64,000 nt of DNA from Pseudomonas sp. UBA5706 (GTDB lineage: Bacteria; Pseudomonadota; Gammaproteobacteria; Pseudomonadales; Pseudomonadaceae). The translations under genes and the position numbers were made by a program. Shown here piece after piece: positions 9,437 to 18,059 of the stretch. Numbering within the stretch: position 1 is the stretch's first letter; every line of letters starts with the position of its first letter. Below the pieces are notes generated by a model. It saw nothing but the letters and a program-made list of their open reading frames with translations. It was not told the DNA's origin and did no database searches. The stretch is taken from positions 92,175 to 156,174 of the forward strand of contig NZ_DIHC01000033.1 of NCBI RefSeq assembly GCF_002419965.1. The letters run 5' to 3'.

Positions 9437-9508
9437 CGTCGGGTGTCACAGAAGGGGCAGCCACTACGCTGTCCCTTGTCTATTGCGATGCCCACATGGA
9501 AGAAGTGC

Positions 9509-10294
9509 ATGAGCAGCACCAAAGACTATTTCTTCGAGATCGAGCAAGAGCGGCGCGACGCATGGCTTCAGGAACGGCTCGGGGTTGAAGAGCTCGACGA
9601 TGAGTCCGAAGCCTATATCCAGCTAGCCCTAGAACACGCAAACATGATGGAAGCTTACGCTGAGGAAGCGGAGTACCGATGGCTCGAACGCCAGTCGTTC
9701 CACGAGCAATACATCGATTTTGGAATAGATCTGCGGGCAGCAATGGATCTGATGACTCAGAGCCAAGGTGCTCCGCATTCGGCCATGATTTGCAAACTGC
9801 TCTACGCCCATGCCGTAACTCTTCTCGAAACCATGATCGGTACATCCGTTCAGGCTCTCGTCGTAAGGGACGAGACTTTCTACCTGAACATCGCCAAGCA
9901 AATGGACTTGATCCACAAGAGCAAAAAGTACTCGGTTTCTGAAATTGCCAGCCATCCAAAAGGCCTGCTAGGGCTGACACTGAAGATCCTCTCCGAACTT
10001 TCGTATCACAACCCCGCAACCATAAACACAGTCCTATGTGCCCTCATAGGCGATCGCATGAGGGGACTCGATGTTTCGCCCATCGTGACCATCTGCCAGA
10101 AGCGTCACGACATCGTGCACCGAAATGGCAAAACGATCGACGACCAGCCGATTGAGTTAACCCCGATGGAGGTGCACCTTGCGATGCACACCATTGATGC
10201 TTTTGCATCGGATGTGAGTCGTAGGATAAAGGCAGCTCTTGCCGACCTTGACGGCTCTGAGCTGGAGTCTCAATCCCGTGACGTAGATTTTTAG
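9509..10294 (+). CDS. Hypothetical protein with HEPN-type RX4H motif
   Basis: 261 residues if started at ATG 9509 (GGAAGAAG just upstream); in-frame starts exist at 9488 and 9443. The first ~60 residues are very acidic and probably helical. The C-terminal part is all-helical and contains R199-HDIV-H204 followed by RNG, fitting the RX4-6H signature of HEPN ribonucleases, here in the KRHDIVHRNGK context common in RiboL-PSP-type HEPN proteins. No nucleotidyltransferase partner gene is adjacent. It stands alone between the Xre-cupin regulator and a convergent lysR gene. An RNase or abortive-infection role is inference. Confidence 0.6.
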   Translation: MSSTKDYFFEIEQERRDAWLQERLGVEELDDESEAYIQLALEHANMMEAYAEEAEYRWLERQSFHEQYIDFGIDLRAAMDLMTQSQGAPHSAMICKLLYAHAVTLLETMIGTSVQALVVRDETFYLNIAKQMDLIHKSKKYSVSEIASHPKGLLGLTLKILSELSYHNPATINTVLCALIGDRMRGLDVSPIVTICQKRHDIVHRNGKTIDDQPIELTPMEVHLAMHTIDAFASDVSRRIKAALADLDGSELESQSRDVDF

Positions 10295-10329
10295 TTTGGA
10301 TGCATTGGGTATCCAATGCGCGCGCTGGG

Positions 10330-11229
10330 TCAATGCCAGGGTGACTCGACGAGCTTGGCCTCCAGAAAATCTCGGAAGACCCGAATTCTCGGACTCAAAT
10401 GCTTGCGGTTCGAGTAGATCAGATAGATGGGCTCTTTAGCCGGGATGGCAAATTCACGCAGGATAGGGATAAGCCGGCCCTCTCTGATATCGGCGCCGAT
10501 GTGAAACTGAGCTAGCTTGACGATCCCTCCTCCGCCCAACGCAATTTCGCGCAGCAGATCCCCTTGGCCAAATACGGCTTTAGGTGCAATGGGTATCGTG
10601 ACAGGCTCCTGGTCGATGATTAACTGCCAGGTGTTCCAGGCACTATTGAAGCCAAAGTTGAAGCAGTCGTGATCAAGCAAGTCAGATGGCTGGCTCGGGG
10701 TACCGCGACGCTCCAGGTACTCCGGCGACGCGCAAGCAATCCATGCGCTCTCTCCGATCTTCCTGGCGATCCTTGATGAGCTCGGGAGCACGCCGCTATG
10801 GATGGCTATGTCTAACCCCTGGTCGAAGTGATCGACGTACTGAGCACCTACCTGGATATCGACCGTCAGCCCCGGATAGGTGGACAGAAACTCAGGCAGC
10901 CAAGGCAAAATCTGGTGTTTGGCGAAAGTGGTCATCGTGTGAATCCGCAGCGAACCGGCCACACGCGTTGGAAAAGCCTCAGCCAGTGAGTCGGCCTCTG
11001 CCATGGCGCTGATGACTTCCCGCGCACTGACCAAATAAGCGGCCCCCTCCTCCGTCAACGTCAGGTTTCGATTCCCGCGCTGAAACAGCCTGACCTGCAA
11101 GCGATCTTCCAGGCGGGTGATCAGCTTGCTGACAGCCGAAGGCGTAAGCCCATTGGCACGCCCGGCAGCGGAGAAATTCCCGTGCTCGGTAGCCCACATG
11201 AAGGCGAGCATCTGGGAGTAGTTATCCAT
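10330..11229 (-). CDS. LysR-family transcriptional regulator
   Basis: 299 residues, full length for the family. The N-terminal winged HTH (about 1-60) includes the GNFSAAGRANGLTPSAVSKL recognition region. A periplasmic-binding-protein-like effector domain follows (about 90-290). It belongs to the CrgA/DmlR-like branch by general style. GAGG lies eight bases before ATG 11229. It lies downstream of the cupin gene on the same strand, beyond a terminator, so it is probably transcribed separately and may control that gene. Confidence 0.9.
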   Translation of the reverse strand: MDNYSQMLAFMWATEHGNFSAAGRANGLTPSAVSKLITRLEDRLQVRLFQRGNRNLTLTEEGAAYLVSAREVISAMAEADSLAEAFPTRVAGSLRIHTMTTFAKHQILPWLPEFLSTYPGLTVDIQVGAQYVDHFDQGLDIAIHSGVLPSSSRIARKIGESAWIACASPEYLERRGTPSQPSDLLDHDCFNFGFNSAWNTWQLIIDQEPVTIPIAPKAVFGQGDLLREIALGGGGIVKLAQFHIGADIREGRLIPILREFAIPAKEPIYLIYSNRKHLSPRIRVFRDFLEAKLVESPWH

Positions 11230-11280
11230 GGGAGCGGCCTCTCGGCAAAGTCTTGTGGGCGCAGCCTGCCAGCAATCCGC

Positions 11281-11314
11281 GACTCAAACAACAAGCGCGC
11301 CGAAGCGCGCTTGT
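11281..11314 (-). terminator. Terminator behind the cupin dioxygenase gene
   Basis: A perfect 10-bp stem, ACAAGCGCGC (11291-11300) and GCGCGCTTGT (11305-11314), closes a 4-nt loop. On the minus strand it is followed by a T-rich stretch (TTGTTGTTTGAG). It lies 18 bp after the stop of the cupin gene. Confidence 0.8.
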
Positions 11315-11331
11315 GCAGAGCATACCAACGA

Positions 11332-11871
11332 TCAGCGAATGAACTGCTCGATGTAGTCATCCGGCAGGCCAAGCTCTTTGTAGTGCTTACGAGCGGCTTC
11401 CAGCTTGGTGAAGACGTCCTCGTAACCCACAGCAACGCCCTGGGGGTCGACGTACGTGTAACCGCCCTGCACGTGGAACCAAGTGATCATCTCTTCCACG
11501 TCTTCCGGGACAAACAGGGTGTGCGTTTCGCCCGGTGGCTCATAGGCAAACGAACCCTCGGAAGCGACCCAATCGTGCTCCAGATAGTACCAGCGACCTT
11601 TCAGAACGATCGCGTGCACGCCACCGGTGTGGCGGTGACGGGACAGTACACCGCTTTGGCGGACGCGCAGCAGGTTGATGTAGTAACCGCCCGTGGTGCT
11701 CAGGAGCAGTGGCTTGAAGGATACCGAAGCAGTTACAGGAACCCACAGCTTGTCGTCATTCAGCCACTCGGTCAGCACACCTGGGTGCACCATATCCGGG
11801 GTCATATACGGTACTTGGGGCAACGCGTACGGGATCGCGAGTTCATCAGGCTTGCGTTCAGCGGTCATCAT
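11332..11871 (-). CDS. Cupin protein, 2,4'-dihydroxyacetophenone dioxygenase-like
   Basis: 179 residues, one cupin fold. RHRHTGGVHA (two metal-type His pairs) and ETHTLFVP give a His3-type iron site. Length and motifs fit the 2,4'-dihydroxyacetophenone dioxygenase family, which cleaves the side-chain C-C bond of hydroxyacetophenones to a hydroxybenzoate and formate. Two adjacent ATGs (11871, 11868) follow GGAA. It has its own terminator and a lysR gene downstream, but no other catabolic gene nearby, so the true substrate may differ from that of characterised members. Confidence 0.7.
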   Translation of the reverse strand: MMTAERKPDELAIPYALPQVPYMTPDMVHPGVLTEWLNDDKLWVPVTASVSFKPLLLSTTGGYYINLLRVRQSGVLSRHRHTGGVHAIVLKGRWYYLEHDWVASEGSFAYEPPGETHTLFVPEDVEEMITWFHVQGGYTYVDPQGVAVGYEDVFTKLEAARKHYKELGLPDDYIEQFIR

Positions 11872-12224
11872 TTGGTTCCACGGTGGTCATCTGGTGTCCC
11901 CATTTGCTTGGGGTTGTACACAGGTTAAGCCACCGCTTTCGACCGAAAAAGACCAGCTTAGGAATACCTGCTATGAACCAAATTCACACCATATCTATGT
12001 TGTGGGCCAGATATCGGCTGGCAGCGCCCCATTCCCGCCGATAGCGCTACCAGCACCTAAGCGGGGTTCAAAGGCCGCGCAAAAAATGCACACATCCACT
12101 CGATGCCGTCGACGGCTGGAAATCCTACTACCCTATGTCAGGCTACACCATATGAGCAAAAGCCCTTCCCACACGAAATTTTTAAGGTATATAATCTCGT
12201 CACCCGAAACCAGAGCATGACTCA
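11872..12224. promoter_or_regulatory. Divergent intergenic region with candidate promoter and 3-codon leader ORF
   Basis: The 353 bp separates the cupin gene and the 12225 gene. A clear TATAAT lies at 12190-12195, with a weak -35 (TTCCCA, 12166-12171, spacing 18). After it, ATG-ACT-CAA-TGA at 12217-12228 is a three-codon frame whose stop overlaps the start codon of the next gene (ATGA at 12225-12228). The rest shows nothing I can assign. Confidence 0.45.
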
Positions 12225-12860
12225 ATGACCCTAACCCCTGAAGCTATTGCCGCCTTGCTAATCGCCAACGTCTCGCGCGACCTCGTGATGGGTGTCGAAG
12301 ACGCCTTTGCTGCCGGTGCGCTACAGGCTTACGGGGTGACGAAGGAGGTGAGTAAGCAGCGCAAAACTGCTCTGGGACAAATGCGGCACATCCTGATGAA
12401 CGAGCGCTTCAGCGACTTGCTGGAGGCATCCAACGCTGAATTGATCTCCCCCCAAGGTAACCGCGTGATCGTGGGCCAGGCTGGAATTTTTAAGTTTGCG
12501 CGCTTGAACATGAGTACTGCGAACTGGAATCGACCCACTCGTAGCATCATCCGACGTGAGCTGGCCGAAGCAAATGAGGCCATGAGCCAACTGGTGCAGC
12601 CATCCCTTCTTGGGCCTCAGGATGTGACCTCCGGGGCGTTTTTCTTCGTCGCACGTTTCAGCGGTTCACTGCATCATCATCCCGAGACGCCGCTGCAGGT
12701 CTATATCGCGGTGCCCACTCCGAAAATGGATGGCTGGCTGTTTCGGGAACCTTTAAGCCAGTTCCTAGATCGCTATGAAGCGGCTCCTAAACAGGCCGAC
12801 AACGCAAAAGTAAAACTCAAATCGGGCCTCATCGAGCTCGGAGGACAGGAAGAAACATGA
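12225..12860 (+). CDS. Unknown protein, partner of downstream Xre-ImmA/IrrE gene
   Basis: 211 residues; no domain recognised. The N-terminal half is helical (SRDLVMGVEDAF onward). The C-terminal half has a beta-rich stretch with a short His run (SGSLHHHPE) and ends in a lysine-rich tail. There is no signal peptide or membrane segment. Its stop overlaps the next start by four bases (12857-12860), so the two proteins are very likely made together and function as a pair. By analogy with Xre-M78 toxin-antitoxin modules it could be the toxin or the protease target, but nothing in the sequence proves this. Confidence 0.6.
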   Translation: MTLTPEAIAALLIANVSRDLVMGVEDAFAAGALQAYGVTKEVSKQRKTALGQMRHILMNERFSDLLEASNAELISPQGNRVIVGQAGIFKFARLNMSTANWNRPTRSIIRRELAEANEAMSQLVQPSLLGPQDVTSGAFFFVARFSGSLHHHPETPLQVYIAVPTPKMDGWLFREPLSQFLDRYEAAPKQADNAKVKLKSGLIELGGQEET

Positions 12861-14059
12861 GCCGGGGCATTACAGATTTCCAGCCAGGTCGATTGATTCA
12901 AGCATTGGCTGCCCGCGCCCTTTCTCAGGTACAGCTTGCTGCCATGGTCGGCGTGTCGCCCGCCACGATCAGCAAGTGGAAATCGGGTCAGCAGGCACCC
13001 GAAGCGGAGGCGCTGGACAGCCTCTCAAAGGTCATCAATGTCAGCCCTGAATGGTTCACTCGCCCTCTTCCCAAGAAAGGATCGCTGCCTCTTTTCAGAA
13101 GCAACGCGTCCGCGCATGTCTCTGCAAGGGCGATGCTGGAAGCTCGGCTTGAATGGACGCAGGACATCGTCCTGGCGATGAGCGAATTTGTCGATTTTCC
13201 GGACGTTAACCTACCCGTAAGGACGTTCACGGATCCTCAGCAAATTGCCAATTCCGATATCGAGGAAGCGGCCAGCGAGTGCAGAGACCTCTGGAGTCTC
13301 GGCCGTCGCGCAATTCCTGATTTGGCATTGGCTGTGGAGGGAGCTGGCGTCATCGTGGTTCGCGAAGAAACCGGTATCGCACCGATCGAAGGACTTTCAG
13401 CTTGGAGCCACGAGCTTCAAAGGCCGCTGATCCTGCTTTCCGCCGACAAGGGTAATGGCTTTCGCAGTCGATTTGACCTTGCGCATGAACTCGGTCACCT
13501 CATTCTGCACAAGGGTATTGACCGCTCAACCGACCCCGAGCGCTACAAGTTGATGGAGTCGCAGGCTCACCGGTTCGCGGGAGCCTTTCTGCTGCCGGCA
13601 GAAACGTTTGCTGCTGATGTCAGGACTCCGGTCACACTGGACAGCCTCCTGTTGCTCAAACAGCGCTGGGGCGTCTCGGTCGCCGCCATGATCATGCGTC
13701 TTGAAGCGCTCAAGATCATCGATGCTGATGCGAAGCTGGTTCTGTTCAAACGCAGGTCAGCCAGGTGGGGAGCTAAATCTGAGCCAGGTGATGATGCGCG
13801 CGCCCCTGAACAACCTCGCCTTCTCAAGCGTACGATCGAGTTGTTGTCCTCTTCTGGGGTCATGCCGATTGAGTCGGTATCGAGCTATATCGGTTTGGCT
13901 GCAAACGATGTGGAAAAGCTGGCGGGCTTGCCTGAGCGTTATCTGTCGGGGAAAGCTTCGGTCTTCCATCTGGCCAAGCTGAAGTCTATGGTTAGCGGGG
14001 ACTCGTCGATCAAATCTGCCGACAGCGGTGTGGTGCTTCCTTTTAATCGGAGCAGATGA
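12857..14059 (+). CDS. Xre-family regulator fused to ImmA/IrrE (M78) metallopeptidase
   Basis: 400 residues. An Xre HTH lies at about 10-60 (SQVQLAAMVGVSPATISKWK). An M78 peptidase domain covers roughly 160-290, with zinc motif H210-ELG-H214 and the third-ligand glutamate E234 in ESQAHRFAGAFLLP. About 110 further residues follow, giving the long form of the family. Relatives cleave a cognate repressor (ImmA, IrrE) or act as antitoxins of two-gene modules. It is coupled by a 4-bp overlap to the 12225 gene. The catalytic residues are intact, so proteolysis is plausible; regulation of its own operon through the HTH is inferred. Confidence 0.85.
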   Translation: MSRGITDFQPGRLIQALAARALSQVQLAAMVGVSPATISKWKSGQQAPEAEALDSLSKVINVSPEWFTRPLPKKGSLPLFRSNASAHVSARAMLEARLEWTQDIVLAMSEFVDFPDVNLPVRTFTDPQQIANSDIEEAASECRDLWSLGRRAIPDLALAVEGAGVIVVREETGIAPIEGLSAWSHELQRPLILLSADKGNGFRSRFDLAHELGHLILHKGIDRSTDPERYKLMESQAHRFAGAFLLPAETFAADVRTPVTLDSLLLLKQRWGVSVAAMIMRLEALKIIDADAKLVLFKRRSARWGAKSEPGDDARAPEQPRLLKRTIELLSSSGVMPIESVSSYIGLAANDVEKLAGLPERYLSGKASVFHLAKLKSMVSGDSSIKSADSGVVLPFNRSR

Positions 14060-14550
14060 TCCTCGTCCGCCGCATCGAAGGGGTTCAATAGCTTGCGCAT
14101 TGCTGAAACTCAGTTCTAGAAGACGGCTGCAGTTGGGAAATGAGCCATCAGCAATCTGGCCAGCACTCGTTGTGCACAGGCCTCCGTCCTTACACGGCTA
14201 AACGCTGTTTTGCACTGACGCGTTGCGCCAAACACAGCGGACACGCGTTGTCTGGACTTGGGGCTCTCGCAAACCGCGACAGCTTTTGGGCAGGCTCAAG
14301 CGGCGTAGGCGCTCATGACCAAGCCGCTTTACTGTTACCTAGCTGTTAGCCATAAAAAAACCGCTTATCCGTTATCCCTGAGCGGAACCATGTGCTGTCC
14401 GTCATAAGGCTCATCTAGGGGTAAGCTTTTATTAACGGGATGGGCTTCTCGGGATTAGCTTCCCAAAGGCCGGTCGTCAGCCCGAGCGTAAAGTGTGACC
14501 TGTGGTACCGACTAGTCCTCGGCTCACAGGACAGGAATCATAAGGAAAAT
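14060..14550. other. Non-coding gap between the Xre-M78 pair and unknown genes
   Basis: 491 bp with short frames only. It holds a run of seven A (about 14354) and a weak 5-bp hairpin (CCGCT...AGCGG) beside it, too weak to call a terminator. AT-rich sequence near 14426 could hold a promoter for the next gene. Nothing else is assigned. Confidence 0.3.
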
Positions 14551-15357
14551 ATGACTAAGAAAATTCTAGATTGGCGTGCCCGCCGGAAATGGTTGGGCGA
14601 CATTCGTTCATACTCAAAAGACTTATTGACCCCGGAGCTGACTGCCACCCTGGAGCGCACTCGCCCCAAATGTTGGTCAGACGTCATGGACTGGCTACCC
14701 GATCACGAAGAGGTCGTTGCAGAGTTTAGTAGTCGCATGTCCTCGTTCTATTCCCACTTCAAAGGTTTTCACGGGTGTCGGCCGGAATCACTGTCGTCCT
14801 ATTACTCAGATGGGCTGAAGGGCCAAAACGCCGCCGCAATCATTGAAAGGTTTCGATTGCTATTTTCTGACGTTCCTCTGGTCGACCTTGAACAAGCCAT
14901 TCTGGACATGGCTCATCGCGAGTCTAGCGAAAAGGGTAAAATATGGCTCTCGGGAGATGATCGCGAGATGCTCGAAAACTTCGGCCACTACGTTATCAAC
15001 GGTAGCGAATATCTTTTGGCCTTGGCAGCAAAACTAGGAACCGGTGGCCGTGGTGGAGAAGACTACCGGCTGCGGTTACGTACCATTGGAATTCCGACCA
15101 TCCTGGAAGTGGACATCCCGATTGACTTGGTTCCGCCCCTGCAGCAGTTCGAGGTAGCAAGAATGCTATTGTCCGAATGGGGGCAGCTTCGGACAAAGAC
15201 ACCACTCGGGATGTCATCTACCCCCTGCTACGTGGTGCGCTCGGATATTCCAAGCGAATGCATCAAGGCACATTACCACCCAGCGAGGATCAGAGACTTC
15301 CACCATTATGTACCCACCTATATCAACAAGATCGTGCGATGTGAGCACTGCCTGTGA
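14551..15357 (+). CDS. Unrecognised protein, accessory region
   Basis: 268 residues from ATG 14551 with AAGGAAAAT upstream; an upstream in-frame ATG (14440) lacks a ribosome site. The N-terminus is basic (KKILDWRARRKWLGDI). The middle is helical, and the last 60 residues carry CIKAHYHPARIRDFHHYVP and end in CEHCL. The paired Cys with clustered His may bind metal. No family is recognised. Codon choice looks more AT-rich than in the flanking core genes, suggesting acquisition by transfer. It is followed after 101 bp by another unknown gene on the same strand. Confidence 0.55.
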   Translation: MTKKILDWRARRKWLGDIRSYSKDLLTPELTATLERTRPKCWSDVMDWLPDHEEVVAEFSSRMSSFYSHFKGFHGCRPESLSSYYSDGLKGQNAAAIIERFRLLFSDVPLVDLEQAILDMAHRESSEKGKIWLSGDDREMLENFGHYVINGSEYLLALAAKLGTGGRGGEDYRLRLRTIGIPTILEVDIPIDLVPPLQQFEVARMLLSEWGQLRTKTPLGMSSTPCYVVRSDIPSECIKAHYHPARIRDFHHYVPTYINKIVRCEHCL

Positions 15358-15458
15358 GCTGAAATCTGACCCGGCATCTATACAAATAAGTGGGTGGAAG
15401 CAAACCTACACAAGCCCTTGCTTAATTACAACTCAATAAGCTTTAAGATATACACGCA

Positions 15459-15884
15459 ATGGATATTGAATTTATAACAGAAGCAGAACGAAAAAGGATG
15501 ATCGCTGCAGGTTATGCCAGTACAAAACACATTTCACTGGCGTGCGCCTATGTGACTCCACAACATTTGGAGCAAGCAATTGAGCCATTAACATTCAGCT
15601 TCTTTGAAGATCACTGTGACGAACGCGCCGCCATTGATTTTTCACAAATCCCAACGCTACACCGAGTAACGCTTTATCGGGCTTTGGAGAACGCGGATGA
15701 AATTCAAGGAATAGGTTTCGGCTTTCCTGGCATGCGGGGGCCAGGGGAGCATAAAGATCAGATCGTACCTATCAATGGCTGTGCGCTACTGCAGCTAGCA
15801 CGTCACCTGTTGTCCAAGCTTCCTGCCCACGCGTTTCCGAAAGGCGAGATTGATACTAAGTTCTCAATTGATCTGGGATTGTGA
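15459..15884 (+). CDS. Unrecognised small protein, accessory region
   Basis: 141 residues, with no signal peptide, membrane helix or known motif. It has an acidic middle (FFEDHCDERAAIDF) and a glycine-rich stretch (GIGFGFPGMRGPGEH). The start at ATG 15459 has only a weak purine-rich upstream sequence. Low GC at the 5' end again suggests foreign origin. It may be co-transcribed with the 14551 gene as a pair. Function unknown. Confidence 0.5.
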   Translation: MDIEFITEAERKRMIAAGYASTKHISLACAYVTPQHLEQAIEPLTFSFFEDHCDERAAIDFSQIPTLHRVTLYRALENADEIQGIGFGFPGMRGPGEHKDQIVPINGCALLQLARHLLSKLPAHAFPKGEIDTKFSIDLGL

Positions 15885-16060
15885 ACGCACCACGCATGTG
15901 GTCTTTGGCTTTCTTGAAGCTGCTGACGCACATGCCCACATGCAACCTTCCGCTCACTTTGGCTCGGCGGCGGTTTCGGAGACGTGGCACCTACCGGGGG
16001 TGGGGCTAACTACCAGAATGGCTGGACAGGATGGGTTAGCTTCTCGGTTGGCTGATGGAA

Positions 16061-16507
16061 TTAGGCAAAGGCACGGGGCTGTAGGATTTGACAAAATCTG
16101 GGTTTTTTCGGTGCAGGTGACAAAACGTGATACTCGTCGAAGATCAAAAGTCCGACGCCTTCCAGCGATGGGTCGTCCTGCAGACGGCGGGTGAGAATCC
16201 CCTCGGTGACCACTTCGATCCGGGTACGGGGGCCGACCTTGCTGTCCAGACGGATCCGATAGCCGACCGTTTCCCCGACCTTTTCACCCAGCTCTGAAGC
16301 CAGCCGCTCGGCGGCGGCGCGGGCTGCGAGGCGCCGGGGTTCGAGCATGAGAATGCTTTGCCCGGCCAGCCAGGGCTCGCCCAGCAAGGCCAGGGGAACG
16401 CGCGTGCTCTTACCCGCGCCCGGGGGGGCCTGGAGCACGGCTTCATTGCGCAGCGTCAAGGCTTCACGCAGGACGGGCAGAACAACATCTATCGGCAGCG
16501 AACTCAT
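16061..16507 (-). pseudogene. hrpB: hrpB, truncated ATP-dependent RNA helicase
   Basis: From ATG 16507 about 125 residues match the start of HrpB: Walker A QAPPGAGKST, LMLEPRRLAARAAAERLA, VTEGILTRRLQDDPSLEGV and the start of the DExH box, LIFDEYH. After that (near 16135) the sequence becomes unrelated and stops at 16061. Complete HrpB is ~840 residues; the helicase C-domain, HA2 and C-terminal domains are absent from the window. The junction lies at the edge of the accessory region, so an insertion or deletion with an endpoint in hrpB removed the rest. The fragment cannot be active. Confidence 0.88.
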
Positions 16508-16697
16508 GGCGACCCTCGAACTGGCCGGCGATTATAACGGCTAAGCACGGAGTCACTGCAGCGGTTTTCGATTCGCAAAGTCCCACAGCAGGTCTTGCCC
16601 AAGGGCCATCATTGACTGGTTCGGTACGCCTGTTACCCCACCTCAACACCACCTTGGCACCCAAGGGTGCGCAGTGGCTGCCCCGCCGGTACACGGA

Positions 16698-18059
16698 TCA
16701 GAAAATATTGATCGGGTAGTCAACGATCAGCCTAACCTCGTTGATATCGGCATAGCGGTAGCCGGTGCTGGCGCGGTGAGTGGCCTGACGCAACCTGAAG
16801 CTCAGATCCTTGGCGGTGCCGGACTGCACCACATAGCGCGCCTCTATATCCCGCTCCCAGTGCCGGGTGTCGCTGCCTTCGGGGTAACGGTAGCGTGAGG
16901 TGTAGTAGGTGTTATCGCTGTGGGCATTGCCGATGTGGTCGCCGCGTACGTAACGGGTCATGAACGTCAGGCCGGGGACGCCAAACGCCGCCATGTCCAG
17001 GTCATAGCGCAGCTGCCAGGAGCGCTCGTTGGCCTCGGTAAACGTCGCGTATTGCACCGCGTTGGCCAGGGCCACGCCGCCGCCCATGGTGCCAAAACCA
17101 GGCCAGTCCATGGGTTCGTTGCCGTCCACGCGCTGATAAGCCAGGGTCAGCGTATGCGCCTGCATTTTGTACGCCGCCGCCAGCGACCACGTGGTGTTGT
17201 CGATGGTGCTCGCCAGTTGCTTACCGGTGTCGGTGGTGCGGTACACGTTGGCGTCCAAGCTCAACGACTGCGTCGCGGTCAGTGGCTGGCGGTATGTGAG
17301 ATTGGCGTAGTACTGGTGCCAGGTGTCCTTAAGGTTCGAGCCGTAGAGACTCACACGCAGACGCTCGGTGGGCTTCCATACCCCACCCAGATAGTCGATG
17401 GAGCGGATACTGATCGGCAAACCGTAATCCAACGCCAGGGCGTCGTCATTGTTGCTGGAGTCGACACTGCCTTTGGCGGTGAAATGACCTGCGTCCAGGT
17501 GCAGATCCTCGATGTCATCGCTGGCGAGCATGAAACCGGTGGCGGAACTGGGAAACAGCCGCACCTGGTTGACCCAGAACACCGGCACGGCGGGAAACAG
17601 GTTGCCGTACTTGAGCTCGGTACGTGAGACCCGCACCTTCAGTGCACCGCCGGTTTTCGAGTAGCTGTCGTCGGGCTCGCCGTCGTCATGCAGCGGTAGC
17701 AGGCGGATACCGGCGCGCCCGCCCCCGCTGTCGAGCTTGATCGCGGTGTAGTTGTAGGCGTCGATGCCCAGACCAACGGTGCCCCGGGTATAGCCCGACG
17801 CATAATTGATCATCAGCCCCTGTACCCATTCTTCCGAGTACCGGCTGCGCTCGTCGCGTGATTTATAGGGGTTGCGCCCTACTCCGCTGACACCGTCATG
17901 TTCGTAGTCGCGACGGAAATAGAAATTGCGATTGAGCATGTCCAGATGGGCATCGTCGATAAAACCTTTGGCATCGGCCTGATCACCGACCGCCCAAGCG
18001 TAATCGATGCACGCCAAGGGGGTGGCCAGCAGGCAGGCAAGGGTATTGCGAAATCTCAT
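16698..18059 (-). CDS. OprD-family outer-membrane porin
   Basis: 453 residues. The signal peptide covers about 1-23 (cleavage after AWA). The N-terminal motif around GFIDDAHLDMLNRNFYF and repeated aromatic/polar beta strands are typical of OprD/OpdK porins, and the chain ends in Phe as outer-membrane barrels do. Members of the family admit small carboxylates or basic amino acids. As last gene of the SDR/flavoprotein operon, it probably lets the pathway substrate, likely an organic acid, into the periplasm; an MFS carrier on the other side of the operon takes it across the inner membrane. Confidence 0.9.
   Translation of the reverse strand: MRFRNTLACLLATPLACIDYAWAVGDQADAKGFIDDAHLDMLNRNFYFRRDYEHDGVSGVGRNPYKSRDERSRYSEEWVQGLMINYASGYTRGTVGLGIDAYNYTAIKLDSGGGRAGIRLLPLHDDGEPDDSYSKTGGALKVRVSRTELKYGNLFPAVPVFWVNQVRLFPSSATGFMLASDDIEDLHLDAGHFTAKGSVDSSNNDDALALDYGLPISIRSIDYLGGVWKPTERLRVSLYGSNLKDTWHQYYANLTYRQPLTATQSLSLDANVYRTTDTGKQLASTIDNTTWSLAAAYKMQAHTLTLAYQRVDGNEPMDWPGFGTMGGGVALANAVQYATFTEANERSWQLRYDLDMAAFGVPGLTFMTRYVRGDHIGNAHSDNTYYTSRYRYPEGSDTRHWERDIEARYVVQSGTAKDLSFRLRQATHRASTGYRYADINEVRLIVDYPINIF

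Noticed and set aside
10302..10319. Hairpin GCATTGG/CCAATGC between the HEPN and lysR genes as terminator
   Set aside because: The stem is only 7 bp and no T-tract follows on either strand; too weak to call.
15885..16135. Integrase attachment site at the hrpB junction
   Set aside because: No tRNA end, no integrase gene in the window and no direct repeat that I could find; the junction is reported without naming a mechanism.
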